DNA of 12,983 nt from an uncultured Prevotella sp. (GCA_900541335.1 UQJC01000055.1:1-12983); one strand, 5' to 3'. Positions 1 through 7,225 are shown, counted from the stretch's first letter. The notes: generated by a model not told the origin, from the letters alone. Made by a program: numbers and translations.

Positions 1-935
1 TGTATCATAAGACCAAAATCTATCAACCATCAATACCTCTCATACTTTCTACAATCGAATGCAGGGCAATCCCAAGTATGGTTTTATCAAAAAGGAGACA
101 GAGAAGGGTTAAGCGCGGAGTCCATTAAAACATTTAGAGTGACTTATCCTCCCCTCTCCGAGCAGCAAGCCATCGTCTCCTACTTAGACTCCAAAGTTTC
201 GAAGATTGACGAATACATTTCAGCAGCTGAGAAGAAGATTGCGGCCTTGGAGGAATTAAAACAAAGCCTCATTGCCGAGGCCGTGACACGGGGAATCAAT
301 CCGAATGTGCCCATGAAGGAGTCGGGGATAAAGTGGGTTGGAAGGGTGCCGGAGCATTGGGAGGTTAAACGTATTGCCATGCTCTTTTCTGAGAATAAGA
401 AAAAGAACTCTGATTATGAGTTCGACCACGCTTTGAAATTCAACTATGGTAGATTAGTTCCCAAAAATGAAATAGGAGACGTTTCATCTCTAAAGGATAC
501 GTACATCGGATATACTATCATCAACAAGAACGACCTTGCTATCAACTGTCTGAACTTAAATTACGACTTTATTTCTCAGAGAATTGCAATAGCACCACAA
601 AAGGGAATTATTACATCTGCTTATCTGATTGTTACCCCCAGAAAAGGAGTTGAAGCTACATATTACAACTACTTGTTTAAAGCAATGGATAGCAAGAAGT
701 TATTTCATGGAATGGGGACAGGCATCAGATTGACATTATCATTTGCTGAATTAAAGAAACAACAAATCCCCGTTCCTCCCCTCCCCGAGCAACAAGCCAT
801 TGTTGCCTACCTCGACACCAAACCGCCCAAATCGACCGCCTTTGTCAGTCCGAGCGTTCCCAAATTGAGAAACTCAAGGAATACAAGCAACGCCTTATCA
901 GCGATGTCGTAACGGGCAAGGTAGATGTGAGCTAA
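1..935 (+). pseudogene. hsdS: Type I restriction-modification specificity subunit HsdS, 3' part, frameshifted
   Basis: The frame is open from base 1, so the gene starts left of the window. HsdS is the DNA-recognition subunit that directs the HsdR/HsdM type I complex to its target. Visible in order are the end of the first target-recognition domain (about codons 1-46), the central conserved helix starting YPPLSEQQAIVSYLDSK (about codons 49-125, ending at GIKWVGRVPEHWE), the second recognition domain (about 126-255), and the start of the distal conserved helix, PVPPLPEQQAIVAYLDTK. Near base 820 the reading frame is lost. The original frame stops at 910-912 with a nonsense tail. The +1-shifted frame gives the expected tail (TAQIDR, then QIEKLKEYKQRLISDVVTGKVD) and stops at 933-935. 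One missing A in the AAA at 820-822 would explain this. The loss removes most of the distal coiled-coil helix that contacts HsdM. It could be a real mutation or a sequencing error. A GTG at 139 is internal, not a start. Confidence 0.88.
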
Positions 936-951
936 CGAAGTTGCTGATAGT

Positions 952-985
952 GTAGTACGGTCGCGGCATGCCGCGACCGTACTAC
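952..985. repeat. Perfect 34-bp palindrome downstream of hsdS
   Basis: Bases 952-968 (GTAGTACGGTCGCGGCA) are the exact reverse complement of 969-985, with no spacer. It lies 17 bases after the restored hsdS stop. There is no T-run on either side, so it is not a typical intrinsic terminator. Its form fits the short GC-rich palindromic (REP-like) elements scattered between genes in Bacteroidota, or an RNA hairpin protecting the hsdS 3' end. Confidence 0.75.
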
Positions 986-1040
986 CACTGCGAACCGAAG
1001 CAGAAGAATCTTCCCTCCATAATTACTACTGCGACCCAAA

Positions 1041-1193
1041 ATGAATTGTTCTTTTACATGGAGAAATACGAATAGTCAGACGCTCTTGCCTGGAGTGGAG
1101 GTGGCGGACTGCCTGCACGGACTGAAGAAACTTGAGATCGCGCATGATTCTTCCTTGCTGCGACTCCTTCGGGAGAGGCCCAGAAAACAATAA
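1041..1193 (+). CDS. Possible small protein, 50 codons, unrecognised
   Basis: An ATG at 1041 opens 50 codons ending at TAA 1191-1193, with an in-frame stop just upstream (1020-1022). The product begins MNCSFTWRNTNSQTLLPG and ends in LLRLLRERPRKQ, so it is basic at the C-terminus with a short amphipathic stretch. I recognise no family. The stop overlaps the left arm of the terminator at 1192, which would be normal for a real gene, but there is no clear promoter or ribosome-binding site. It may instead be a decayed gene end. Low confidence. Confidence 0.22.
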   Translation: MNCSFTWRNTNSQTLLPGVEVADCLHGLKKLEIAHDSSLLRLLRERPRKQ

Positions 1194-1229
1194 TGAGGCT
1201 CGACACTTGTTACGGTGTCGAGCCTCATT
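1192..1229. terminator. Bidirectional intrinsic terminator
   Basis: A 15-bp perfect stem (1192-1206 AATGAGGCTCGACAC paired with 1215-1229) has an 8-base loop. Ts follow on the + strand (1228-1232), and on the - strand the stem is followed by a T-rich ATTATTGTTTT. It lies 38 bases beyond the stop of the - strand phosphatase gene, so it most likely ends that operon. It would also stop reading from the hsdS side. Confidence 0.85.
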
Positions 1230-1267
1230 TTTACGTAATAGGAAGCCAGAAGAGGGGGAACGGACGG

Positions 1268-2197
1268 TTACTTGGTGTGGTGCACGGTGTAAATCGCCTT
1301 GCCTTCTTTGTCGATAAAGTGGAAGTCGAGTGCCTGCTTGGTTACGCTGATGACACTGAAGCCGGTTGCGGGTGAACAGAACTGGGTGCCTTCGACGGGC
1401 TTCACCTTGCGGCTCAGTGCGGCAGCAGAGTTAACTACATAGTCGGTCAAATTGCCGGCAAAACGCAGGTGCTGGAAGTTGTGGATGTGGCCGCAGGCAT
1501 ACACGTCAACCTTGTGCTTGCGAAGGATGGGGTCGAGCAAGCGTTGCATGTCCTGACGTTCGGTCACGGTCTTGCCTGTTTCAGCAAAGACGGGATGGTG
1601 ACCGATGACGACAACCCAATCTTCGTTGGCGGCGGTCAGGGTGCTGTCTATCCAAGCCAATTGGCGGTCGATGTCCTGCTTGTGTGCATCGGGATATTTC
1701 GCGATGTCCTTGCGGTAATGTTCGATGAGAGGAGCTGTGTCGATGAGGACGAAACGAATGCTCACACCGTTATCGCTGAAGGACTTGGAATAGTAGCGGG
1801 CGGGCATCATCCAGCGGCGTGACACTTGGGCATAGTCGAGAACGGCCTGCGTGTTGCCACGATATTCGTGATTGCCGAGCACGGGGTACCAGGGCAACAT
1901 GAGATCGGGGTGAGAATAAACAAGCTCGTAGTTGGTCTGCCACAAGGGGTCGGTGGTGCTTTCGACACCAAAGAAGTGGTGAACATCGCCAGCGGCAAAG
2001 ACGCATTCGGGGTCAATCTCTTCGGCCATGCGTCCCATGAGTTCGGCTATGGGCTTTTGGTCGTAATACCCGTTACGACCCATGTCGTTGCACAGATAGA
2101 AGTTGATGTCGCCTGTAAGTTTTGCCCAATCTGCGGGCGTTTGTGCCTGAAGGGAAAAGGCAAAGAGGAAGAGGAATAAGGAGGAAAGGATTCGCAT
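1268..2197 (-). CDS. Secreted metallophosphoesterase, TRAP/purple acid phosphatase-like
   Basis: A 309-residue calcineurin-like phosphoesterase, predicted to hydrolyse phosphomonoesters outside the cytoplasm. Residues 1-18 are a signal peptide (MRILSSLFLFLFAFSLQA). Family motifs appear in order: D38-M-G40, GD71VHHFFGV, GNH110E (108-111), GHH201 (199-201) and GH237IH239. Together they match the dinuclear metal site of tartrate-resistant (ACP5-type) acid phosphatases, and the length fits the short, single-domain class. In classical purple enzymes the second motif is GDNFYFTGV, and its Tyr is the Fe(III) ligand giving the colour. Here that position is His74, so a different metal pair and no purple colour are expected. 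It is the third gene of the - strand set after the TonB receptor and the lipoprotein. A hairpin with a T-run lies in the 140-bp gap before it, so its expression may be lower or separately controlled. Natural substrate unknown. Confidence 0.9.
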   Translation of the reverse strand: MRILSSLFLFLFAFSLQAQTPADWAKLTGDINFYLCNDMGRNGYYDQKPIAELMGRMAEEIDPECVFAAGDVHHFFGVESTTDPLWQTNYELVYSHPDLMLPWYPVLGNHEYRGNTQAVLDYAQVSRRWMMPARYYSKSFSDNGVSIRFVLIDTAPLIEHYRKDIAKYPDAHKQDIDRQLAWIDSTLTAANEDWVVVIGHHPVFAETGKTVTERQDMQRLLDPILRKHKVDVYACGHIHNFQHLRFAGNLTDYVVNSAAALSRKVKPVEGTQFCSPATGFSVISVTKQALDFHFIDKEGKAIYTVHHTK

Positions 2198-2228
2198 AAA
2201 TGGAATACTGAGTTGGGAGGTTTAATAT

Positions 2229-2330
2229 AAAAAAAGGAGTTGAGGAGTTGAGAGTTTAGTGGTAGCGTAAGGCATTCATTTAGCAAAATGCGTCCTCTTA
2301 ACTCCCGAACTCTTCAACTCCTAAACTGTT
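2229..2330 (-). terminator. Long-loop hairpin with T-run between lipoprotein and phosphatase genes
   Basis: Read on the - strand, AGGAGTTGAAGAGTT (2322-2308) can pair with AACTCCTCAACTCCT (2249-2235) at 14 of 15 positions, the exception being a G-U pair. A run of about seven T follows (2235-2229). The loop is long (58 bases) and contains further copies of the GAGTT/AACTC motif. It could act as a partial terminator or attenuator within the operon, or be a dispersed repeat: a related sequence lies at 11203-11280. On the + strand the second arm is also followed by five T. Confidence 0.5.
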
Positions 2331-2337
2331 TTTATTC

Positions 2338-3747
2338 TTACTTGCTTCCGAATGCACCGAAGCGGACTACGGGAGCATCGGTCTTGTAGGTCTGACCATT
2401 GACGGTGATGCCGTTGGTGCCGAAGTAAGGCAGCATCTTCGCGTCTGTTCCGCTATAAGCACCCTGGAAGACGGGTGACGTCGTGGCTACGTGGAAGTCC
2501 CATGCAGGATGGATGGTGAAGGCGGTCAGCGAAGTGGCGTTGAGGTCGTAGTTGACAAAGAGCGGATCGGTAGCCTCATCGCCAGCCTTGGCTGAAACGA
2601 TGCTGTGCACGTCGACAAACTCGGCAAAGATGTTCTTGTTCTTCTTCGTCAGACTGAGGAAGGGGTCTGTCGTACCGTCCTCGACATCCTGAGGCAGGGA
2701 GGAGGTAACCTTACCGGCAGCGTAGAAGTTGTAGTCAACGACACAGTCGGTAGAGCAACCGGCATCGATGGCAGCATTGCCCCACTTCGGGGTCATCGCC
2801 TTGAACTTGCAGTTGACCATGAGGTTGTTGAAGACCGAGGCGAGGGCATTCTTTTCCAAATAGACGGAACCACCCTTTACGCCGTCACGACGCCAACCGG
2901 CATTGACAATGGTGTTGTTGTACGCACGAACGAGTGCCTGGTGACGGCCAGCTTCGTCGTTCTGACCTGAAGAAGAAAGCTTGAGACCGTTCGTGTTGGG
3001 CGAATAGATGAGGTTGAACGCAGCGTCGACCTTGCAACCCGCCTTGATGTTGATGGCTTCACCCCCCGTTTCACCGTTACCGGCAAAGGTGTTGTGCTGG
3101 ATGATGGCCTGTCCGCCCATCATGTAGATGGCATCGCTGATACCGTTGCGGAGCGTGGAGTTGGTGATGACATAACGGCCGTGGATGTTGTTGGTCGTAA
3201 TCTGCGGCGCATAGTCTTCACCCGGGGTATAGATGCCCTTGAGGGCAGAGGGAGAATCTTGTGAAACTGCACCACCGGTGTACTCGATGATGGTATGATC
3301 GAAAAGCATTTCGGGACACTTCTCCGTAGCGATAATACCGCCCCAAAGTCCGGCGAAGGCATTGGCTTCCGTACGGCTGGCCTCAGCTACGGTGAAACGA
3401 ATGGGAGCTTCGGCAGAACCCTTACTGTAGAGTGAACCATCGACAATCATTTCGATCGGCGTGTGGCTAGTGCCTACACCGTCGATGTCGAATTCTACGG
3501 TCACACCCGGTTCGATGGTCAAGGACTTGCCTTCGGGCACGGTGAGGTGGTGACCTTTGACCTTAATGACAGAGTTCTTGGTCCATACACCGCTGACGGT
3601 ATCGCCCTGGAGCACGACCTCGGGAGAGGGCTGATTGGGCTGAGGCTGAGGATTGGGATTGCCTGCGGGTTCGTCGTCATCGCTGCAAGCGGTGAAAGTT
3701 CCTGCTGCCAGACAAAGGGCAGCCAACACGAAATGTTTGGTGTTCAT
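2338..3747 (-). CDS. Surface-exposed beta-helix lipoprotein
   Basis: A 469-residue lipoprotein when started at the ATG at 3747. The longer frame from 3885 adds 46 residues that hide the signal peptide and is unlikely. Residues 1-20 are a lipoprotein signal peptide ending in FTA-C21. The next residues, SDDDE, match the acidic export tag that sends Bacteroidota lipoproteins to the cell surface. Residues 28-43 are a Pro/Asn/Gln linker. From about 55 to 340 the sequence has the rhythm of a right-handed parallel beta-helix (GKSLTIEPGVTVEF, VDGSLYSKGSAEAPIRF, then rungs such as VITNSTLRNGISDAIYM and IIQHNTFAGNG). No enzyme active site was recognised, so substrate binding is more likely than catalysis. 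The gene follows the TonB receptor by 143 bp in the same direction, and no TAnnTTTG promoter is visible in that gap, so cotranscription is likely. It probably serves the receptor in place of the usual SusD partner (inference). Confidence 0.85.
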   Translation of the reverse strand: MNTKHFVLAALCLAAGTFTACSDDDEPAGNPNPQPQPNQPSPEVVLQGDTVSGVWTKNSVIKVKGHHLTVPEGKSLTIEPGVTVEFDIDGVGTSHTPIEMIVDGSLYSKGSAEAPIRFTVAEASRTEANAFAGLWGGIIATEKCPEMLFDHTIIEYTGGAVSQDSPSALKGIYTPGEDYAPQITTNNIHGRYVITNSTLRNGISDAIYMMGGQAIIQHNTFAGNGETGGEAINIKAGCKVDAAFNLIYSPNTNGLKLSSSGQNDEAGRHQALVRAYNNTIVNAGWRRDGVKGGSVYLEKNALASVFNNLMVNCKFKAMTPKWGNAAIDAGCSTDCVVDYNFYAAGKVTSSLPQDVEDGTTDPFLSLTKKNKNIFAEFVDVHSIVSAKAGDEATDPLFVNYDLNATSLTAFTIHPAWDFHVATTSPVFQGAYSGTDAKMLPYFGTNGITVNGQTYKTDAPVVRFGAFGSK

Positions 3748-3855
3748 TGAATGAAATGTTATGGGGTTGATGGAATTGTTTGATGAAAGAGATGGGAAAA
3801 GGTTGGTGGAGTCGCTGAGAGGCGGCGGGGACTTTTCTTTGCAATCGTGCTGTCG

Positions 3856-3880
3856 ATGTTTCGATAGGTCTATGTTTCGA
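3856..3880. repeat. Two 9-bp direct repeats between receptor and lipoprotein genes
   Basis: ATGTTTCGA occurs at 3856-3864 and 3872-3880, 16 bases apart, in the leader of the lipoprotein gene just after the receptor stop codon. It could be a protein-binding or RNA element, or chance. No promoter motif is next to it. Confidence 0.35.
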
Positions 3881-3890
3881 ATCACCGAAC

Positions 3891-6686
3891 TTACAGCAGC
3901 TTAAACCTTACGCCGATCAAGAAACTCTGACCATGCTTTTCCTTTCGTTCGAGCAGTCCGCCCTTGTGACGTTCCACTTCGGGACCGAGATTTTCGTTGC
4001 GGACATTGCGCTTTACGTACTGCACCAGCGGAAGGTTGAGCAAGTTGTTGGCTTTGGCAAAAAGGCTCCAACCGGTGTTGCCAAAATTCTTCTCAACCGA
4101 AGCATCCAACTGTGTGTAACCGTCTTGCCAAGAGTCGTTGTCGAGGAAGCGGGACACGATGCACAGACGCTTGCCGGTGTAGTTGAGTGCCAACTGAGCG
4201 TCCCAACCGTGAGTTGCATCTTTGTAAAGGAGCGATACGTTGGCCACGTGGGCAGCCTGACCAAAGAGCGGACGCGTCTGACTAACCGTCTGTGTGATGG
4301 TGGTCGTTTCGCCGTTGGGGTCGGGGTTCTTCAGTTCGACCGTCTTCTGCGTACGTATGCGTGAATACGTATAGGTGTAGTTGGCACGGATGCCAAAGCA
4401 ACGGAAATACTTCGTCACGTCGATTTCGACACCCATGTTGTGCGCCGTACCAAAGTTGGCAGGCGTGTAGTACGTATCCTGTCCGCTGGTCTCCATGCCG
4501 TACTCGATGGGGTCGTCGATGCGCTTGTAGAATACGCCTGCCATCAACTGCTCGGAAGCAGTAGGGAACCACTCGTAGCGCAAGTCGAAGTTGTCTGCCA
4601 CGGTGTGACGTACATCTGGATTACCGCGTTCGTTATAGTCCTCGCCCAGCAGTTTGTAAGGCACAATTTCGAAGAAGCTCGGGCGGTTGATAGAGCGGGC
4701 ATACGAGAAGCGCAAGTTGGCATCCGTATGCACGCGATATTTGGCATGGAAGTCGGGAAGCCAGTCCCAATACTTCTGATGTCCACGGTTGCGCGCACCT
4801 TCTGTGGGGAAGAGTAGCGTGTAGCCTTGGTTCGTGTGTTCGGCACGCAGACCAGCCGTCAGTTCCCAGGCGCCAGTTTCTAATTTACCCATTGCGTAAG
4901 CCGCACCTACCTGTTCGGTCGCGTCGTAATTGAGCGGATCGCTCAGATTACCGAAGCGCGGAGCGGCAAATTGGATTTCGTCAAAGTTGAACCAGTCCTT
5001 GCCACGCACCAGGGTACGCTGTTCGGCAGTGGGCTTGAAGGTATATTCGTTGAAGAAGGAACTACGCTTTTTGTCTCGAAACATACCGCCGGCACTGATG
5101 GTAAGCGTAGTCTGTGACGACAGGTCGAGACGGTGACTAAGGTCGGCATAACCCGCCCAGTCCTCGTCGTCATTGTGTTCCCAACGGCGCACGGCACCGG
5201 GATTGATGCTGACAGTCTGTACGCCGGTTGCGGCTGTGGTGAGGAAGATTTCGGCATTATCGGGAGTGCGATTGGTTGCCTTCGAATAGACTCCACGCCA
5301 GTTCAGTCGCAACGCACCGTCGTCGAGAAAAGCATGTTCACCCAAGAGGGTCGAGTTGAAAATGCCCTGCTGATTGAGGCGCATACGAACGGCCTCCTTG
5401 CGGCTTTCGCGGGTGTCGCGCACCTGCTGGTTGCGCAGGAACATATAACCGTTGTACCACGCCAGCTTGTGGCGGTCACTATCGGCTGCAGGAAGGAAGT
5501 CGAGTTTGAGGTGAGCACCCAGTCGGGACTGCTCTTCGGAATAGTCGCGCGTAGTCAGCGTGCCGTCGAGGTTGGTCGTACCGCTTTGCGCATAGATTTT
5601 GCTTTCCTTGCCGCGATGAATATTTTGCGCACTGACTGCCAACATGAGTCCCAGTCGACGATTGAAGAAGCGGTCGCCATAGGAAAGTCCCAACGTCAGG
5701 TCGGGCACAAACTGCTTCTCCTTCAATGCCAAGTTGCGCGTGGTAAAATCGCTCATCGTGACACTGTGGTCGAGTCCGTGACGTTCGTTGGGCGAATGCT
5801 TCTGAATGCCAGAGGTGCGAAACGAGGTAAAATCGCGGTCAAAGTAGAGCGCACTGTAACCCATCGAAAAGTTACCCGTAAATTGTCGGCTGTCGGGCGC
5901 ATCCTTCATGACCATATTGACTGCCCCCCCGATGCCGTCGCCTTCGAGGTCGGCCGTCAGCGACTTGCTCACTTCAAGCCGATCGAGCATTTCAGCCGGA
6001 AAGATGTCAAGCGGCACGAAGCGATTTTTGTTATCGGGCGAAGGAATCTTCACCCCATTGACCAACGTATAGTTGTAACGTTTGTCCATGCCGCGCAAAA
6101 TGGCATACTGCCCTTCACCGCTGGCACTGCGTTCGAGCGTAATCCCCGAGATGCGTCCCAAAGCGTTGGCTACGGTGAGGTCGGGCGAAAGTTCGATGGC
6201 TTTAGCACTCATGACGTTCATCACGTTCATCGCCTTGCGCTCCATGCTGCGTGCACCCGCCTCAGTGCGTCCGGGGTTATGCGCCATGATGACCGCTTCG
6301 CCGAGGGCTACATTTTGTTCTTCGAGAGGAAGGGATAGCTCTGTGTCTGCACAATCTTCTGAAAGGACGAACTCCCCTTGCTTGTACCCGAGACTGCTGT
6401 ACACGAGCGTTCCCGTCTGACCGTTCGTTTGCAGTGTAAACGAGCCGTCCAATCCCGAGATGGTAAAGATTTGTTTGTTCTCTTTGAACGAAACACGCGC
6501 CCCGATAATGTACTCGCCACTCTTGGCATCAACCACCCTACCCTTTATCACGGTAGCAGTGGGGTCTGTTTTCGTTCGTGCCACTTGTTCGGGCACATCG
6601 TGGTCAGGCCGTTCGTCAGCCTGTACACTCATAGGTAATCCTGACGCGAGCAATGCTAACGCCAAGGAATGCTTAATAATCTGCAT
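3891..6686 (-). CDS. TonB-dependent outer-membrane receptor
   Basis: A 931-residue receptor when started at the ATG at 6686, which places a clean signal peptide at the N-terminus (MQIIKHSLALALLASGLPMSVQA). The frame extends to 6725, but that runs into the promoter. Residues 46-125 are a carboxypeptidase-regulatory-like beta-sandwich (IKGRVVDAKSGEYIIGARVSF and onward), common in Bacteroidota receptors. Residues 140-262 are the TonB plug, including AILRGMDKRYNYTLVNGVKI and KSLTADLEGDGIGGAVNMVM. The rest is a 22-strand-type barrel with many alternating aromatic stretches, ending GQSFLIGVRFKLL. It imports a ligand across the outer membrane using TonB-ExbBD energy. No SusD gene adjoins it, so it is not a standard SusCD pair. 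The plug resembles the broad TonB-Xanthomonas/Caulobacter-type receptors. It heads a set with a surface lipoprotein and an acid phosphatase, which suggests a phosphorylated ligand or a scavenging role (inference). Confidence 0.93.
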   Translation of the reverse strand: MQIIKHSLALALLASGLPMSVQADERPDHDVPEQVARTKTDPTATVIKGRVVDAKSGEYIIGARVSFKENKQIFTISGLDGSFTLQTNGQTGTLVYSSLGYKQGEFVLSEDCADTELSLPLEEQNVALGEAVIMAHNPGRTEAGARSMERKAMNVMNVMSAKAIELSPDLTVANALGRISGITLERSASGEGQYAILRGMDKRYNYTLVNGVKIPSPDNKNRFVPLDIFPAEMLDRLEVSKSLTADLEGDGIGGAVNMVMKDAPDSRQFTGNFSMGYSALYFDRDFTSFRTSGIQKHSPNERHGLDHSVTMSDFTTRNLALKEKQFVPDLTLGLSYGDRFFNRRLGLMLAVSAQNIHRGKESKIYAQSGTTNLDGTLTTRDYSEEQSRLGAHLKLDFLPAADSDRHKLAWYNGYMFLRNQQVRDTRESRKEAVRMRLNQQGIFNSTLLGEHAFLDDGALRLNWRGVYSKATNRTPDNAEIFLTTAATGVQTVSINPGAVRRWEHNDDEDWAGYADLSHRLDLSSQTTLTISAGGMFRDKKRSSFFNEYTFKPTAEQRTLVRGKDWFNFDEIQFAAPRFGNLSDPLNYDATEQVGAAYAMGKLETGAWELTAGLRAEHTNQGYTLLFPTEGARNRGHQKYWDWLPDFHAKYRVHTDANLRFSYARSINRPSFFEIVPYKLLGEDYNERGNPDVRHTVADNFDLRYEWFPTASEQLMAGVFYKRIDDPIEYGMETSGQDTYYTPANFGTAHNMGVEIDVTKYFRCFGIRANYTYTYSRIRTQKTVELKNPDPNGETTTITQTVSQTRPLFGQAAHVANVSLLYKDATHGWDAQLALNYTGKRLCIVSRFLDNDSWQDGYTQLDASVEKNFGNTGWSLFAKANNLLNLPLVQYVKRNVRNENLGPEVERHKGGLLERKEKHGQSFLIGVRFKLL

Positions 6687-6714
6687 TGAGTATGTTATGT
6701 CTTGTTTCCGGGTG

Positions 6715-6748
6715 CAAAAGTACAAGGAGGCTGTGTCGGGGCTGTGTC
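6715..6748 (-). promoter_or_regulatory. Promoter of the receptor-lipoprotein-phosphatase set, with paired repeats at -33
   Basis: On the - strand TACTTTTG (6722-6715) is an exact TAnnTTTG -7 element, giving a predicted start near 6708 and a leader of about 22 bases before the ATG at 6686. No TTTG -33 element is found. Instead the region holds two identical 7-mers, CTGTGTC on the + strand, at 6731-6737 and 6742-6748, exactly one helical turn (11 bp) apart and 8 bp from the -7 element. This is the layout of an activator-dependent promoter. Confidence 0.7.
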
Positions 6749-6767
6749 GGAATTTTGAAGAAAGGGT

Positions 6768-6824
6768 TAAGGTTGAAAGGTTGCCTCCCGCTTCATATCA
6801 CCAACGGGATGCAACCCTCCTTAA
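6768..6824. repeat. Composite inverted repeat between divergent promoters
   Basis: GGTTGCCTCCCG (6779-6790) pairs with CGGGATGCAACC (6805-6816) at 11 of 12 positions around a 14-base loop. An outer TTAAGG (6768-6773) pairs with CCTTAA (6819-6824). It lies upstream of both the - strand receptor promoter and the + strand cassette promoter, so it should not be in either transcript. A DNA-binding site or a relic terminator are the likely explanations. Confidence 0.5.
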
Positions 6825-6884
6825 AGACACCGAGAGCGACACCGCGAAAGGGGAGAAATAGGTATCTTTGCGGTGTCAAACCTA
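6823..6884 (+). promoter_or_regulatory. Cassette A promoter/operator, copy 1 of a 62-bp repeat
   Basis: Contains the -7 element TATCTTTG (6863-6870) with a predicted start near 6877. GACACCG occurs twice upstream (6826-6832, 6838-6844), and its inverse CGGTGTC sits directly after the -7 element (6871-6877). The larger inverted repeat GACACCGCgAAAG / CTTTGCGGTGTC embeds the TTTG of the -7 box in its right arm, as expected for a repressor site covering the promoter. The whole 62 bp recurs at 9128-9189 with three mismatches. Confidence 0.75.
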
Positions 6885-6899
6885 GAAATACTCAAAGCC

Positions 6900-7178
6900 A
6901 TGACTCTTCATACGATTTTCATTTTGATTTTTATCGGAGAAGGTGCTCTTCTCGCCGCTTCTGTGTATGTTGCCATACGTTCTGCAATCGACAAGGAATA
7001 CGATGAAAAATGCCGGAAATTCGTTGATGATTTCGATTTCAAACAAAAAGCTAGGCAAAAGCAAAAACTCGAAGAGAAAAGACAGAAATGGATGCGCAAT
7101 GAGTACGAAATATTCAGAGCCGGCCAGCGGATGGGAACCATACCCTCTGACATGACATTCCAAGACTGGCTGAGATGA
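6900..7178 (+). CDS. Small single-pass membrane protein (cassette A), unrecognised family
   Basis: A 92-residue protein from the ATG at 6900. An upstream in-frame GTG at 6873 lies inside the operator and would precede the expected transcript start, so it is rejected. Residues 3-25 form one membrane segment with a short N-terminus and the motif FILIFIGEG. Residues 30-75 are highly charged and helical (DEKCRKFVDDFDFKQKARQKQKLEEKRQKW-type sequence), probably cytoplasmic. The C-terminus ends GTIPSDMTFQDWLR. Cassette B encodes a relative (9204-9401) with FILIFGGAG and the same Tyr 16 residues after the first Phe of the motif. The gene is monocistronic: its own promoter lies just upstream and a strong terminator follows immediately. 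The function is unknown. Size and topology would suit a holin-like or toxin-like peptide or a membrane anchor, none of which is shown. Confidence 0.75.
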   Translation: MTLHTIFILIFIGEGALLAASVYVAIRSAIDKEYDEKCRKFVDDFDFKQKARQKQKLEEKRQKWMRNEYEIFRAGQRMGTIPSDMTFQDWLR

Positions 7179-7225
7179 CAAAAGGCTGGAGCGAGGTTAC
7201 TACTCGTCCCAGCCTTTTGTCTTTT
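7177..7225 (+). terminator. Intrinsic terminator of the cassette A membrane-protein gene
   Basis: A 13-bp perfect stem, GACAAAAGGCTGG (7177-7189) with CCAGCCTTTTGTC (7209-7221), extended by a partial GCGAG/CTCGT pairing inside. TTTT follows (7222-7225). The left arm overlaps the stop codon of the preceding gene. Confidence 0.88.

Larger units (their letters stand above)
936..1267. other. Gene-poor stretch between hsdS and the phosphatase gene
   Basis: This 332-base stretch holds the 34-bp palindrome (952-985), a doubtful 50-codon ORF (1041-1193) and a strong hairpin terminator (1192-1229). No TAnnTTTG promoter, tRNA or known gene fragment was recognised in it. Confidence 0.6.

Noticed and set aside
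3748..3885. Extended N-terminus of the lipoprotein gene
   Set aside because: It would put 46 residues before a perfect lipoprotein signal peptide and block export.
5133..6338. A 401-codon open frame on the + strand
   Set aside because: It lies antisense to the TonB-receptor gene, whose signal peptide, plug motifs and barrel are clear. The antisense product shows no recognisable domain.
6873..6899. GTG start for the cassette A membrane protein
   Set aside because: The GTG lies in the operator, at or before the predicted transcript start. The ATG at 6900 matches the position of the cassette B start.
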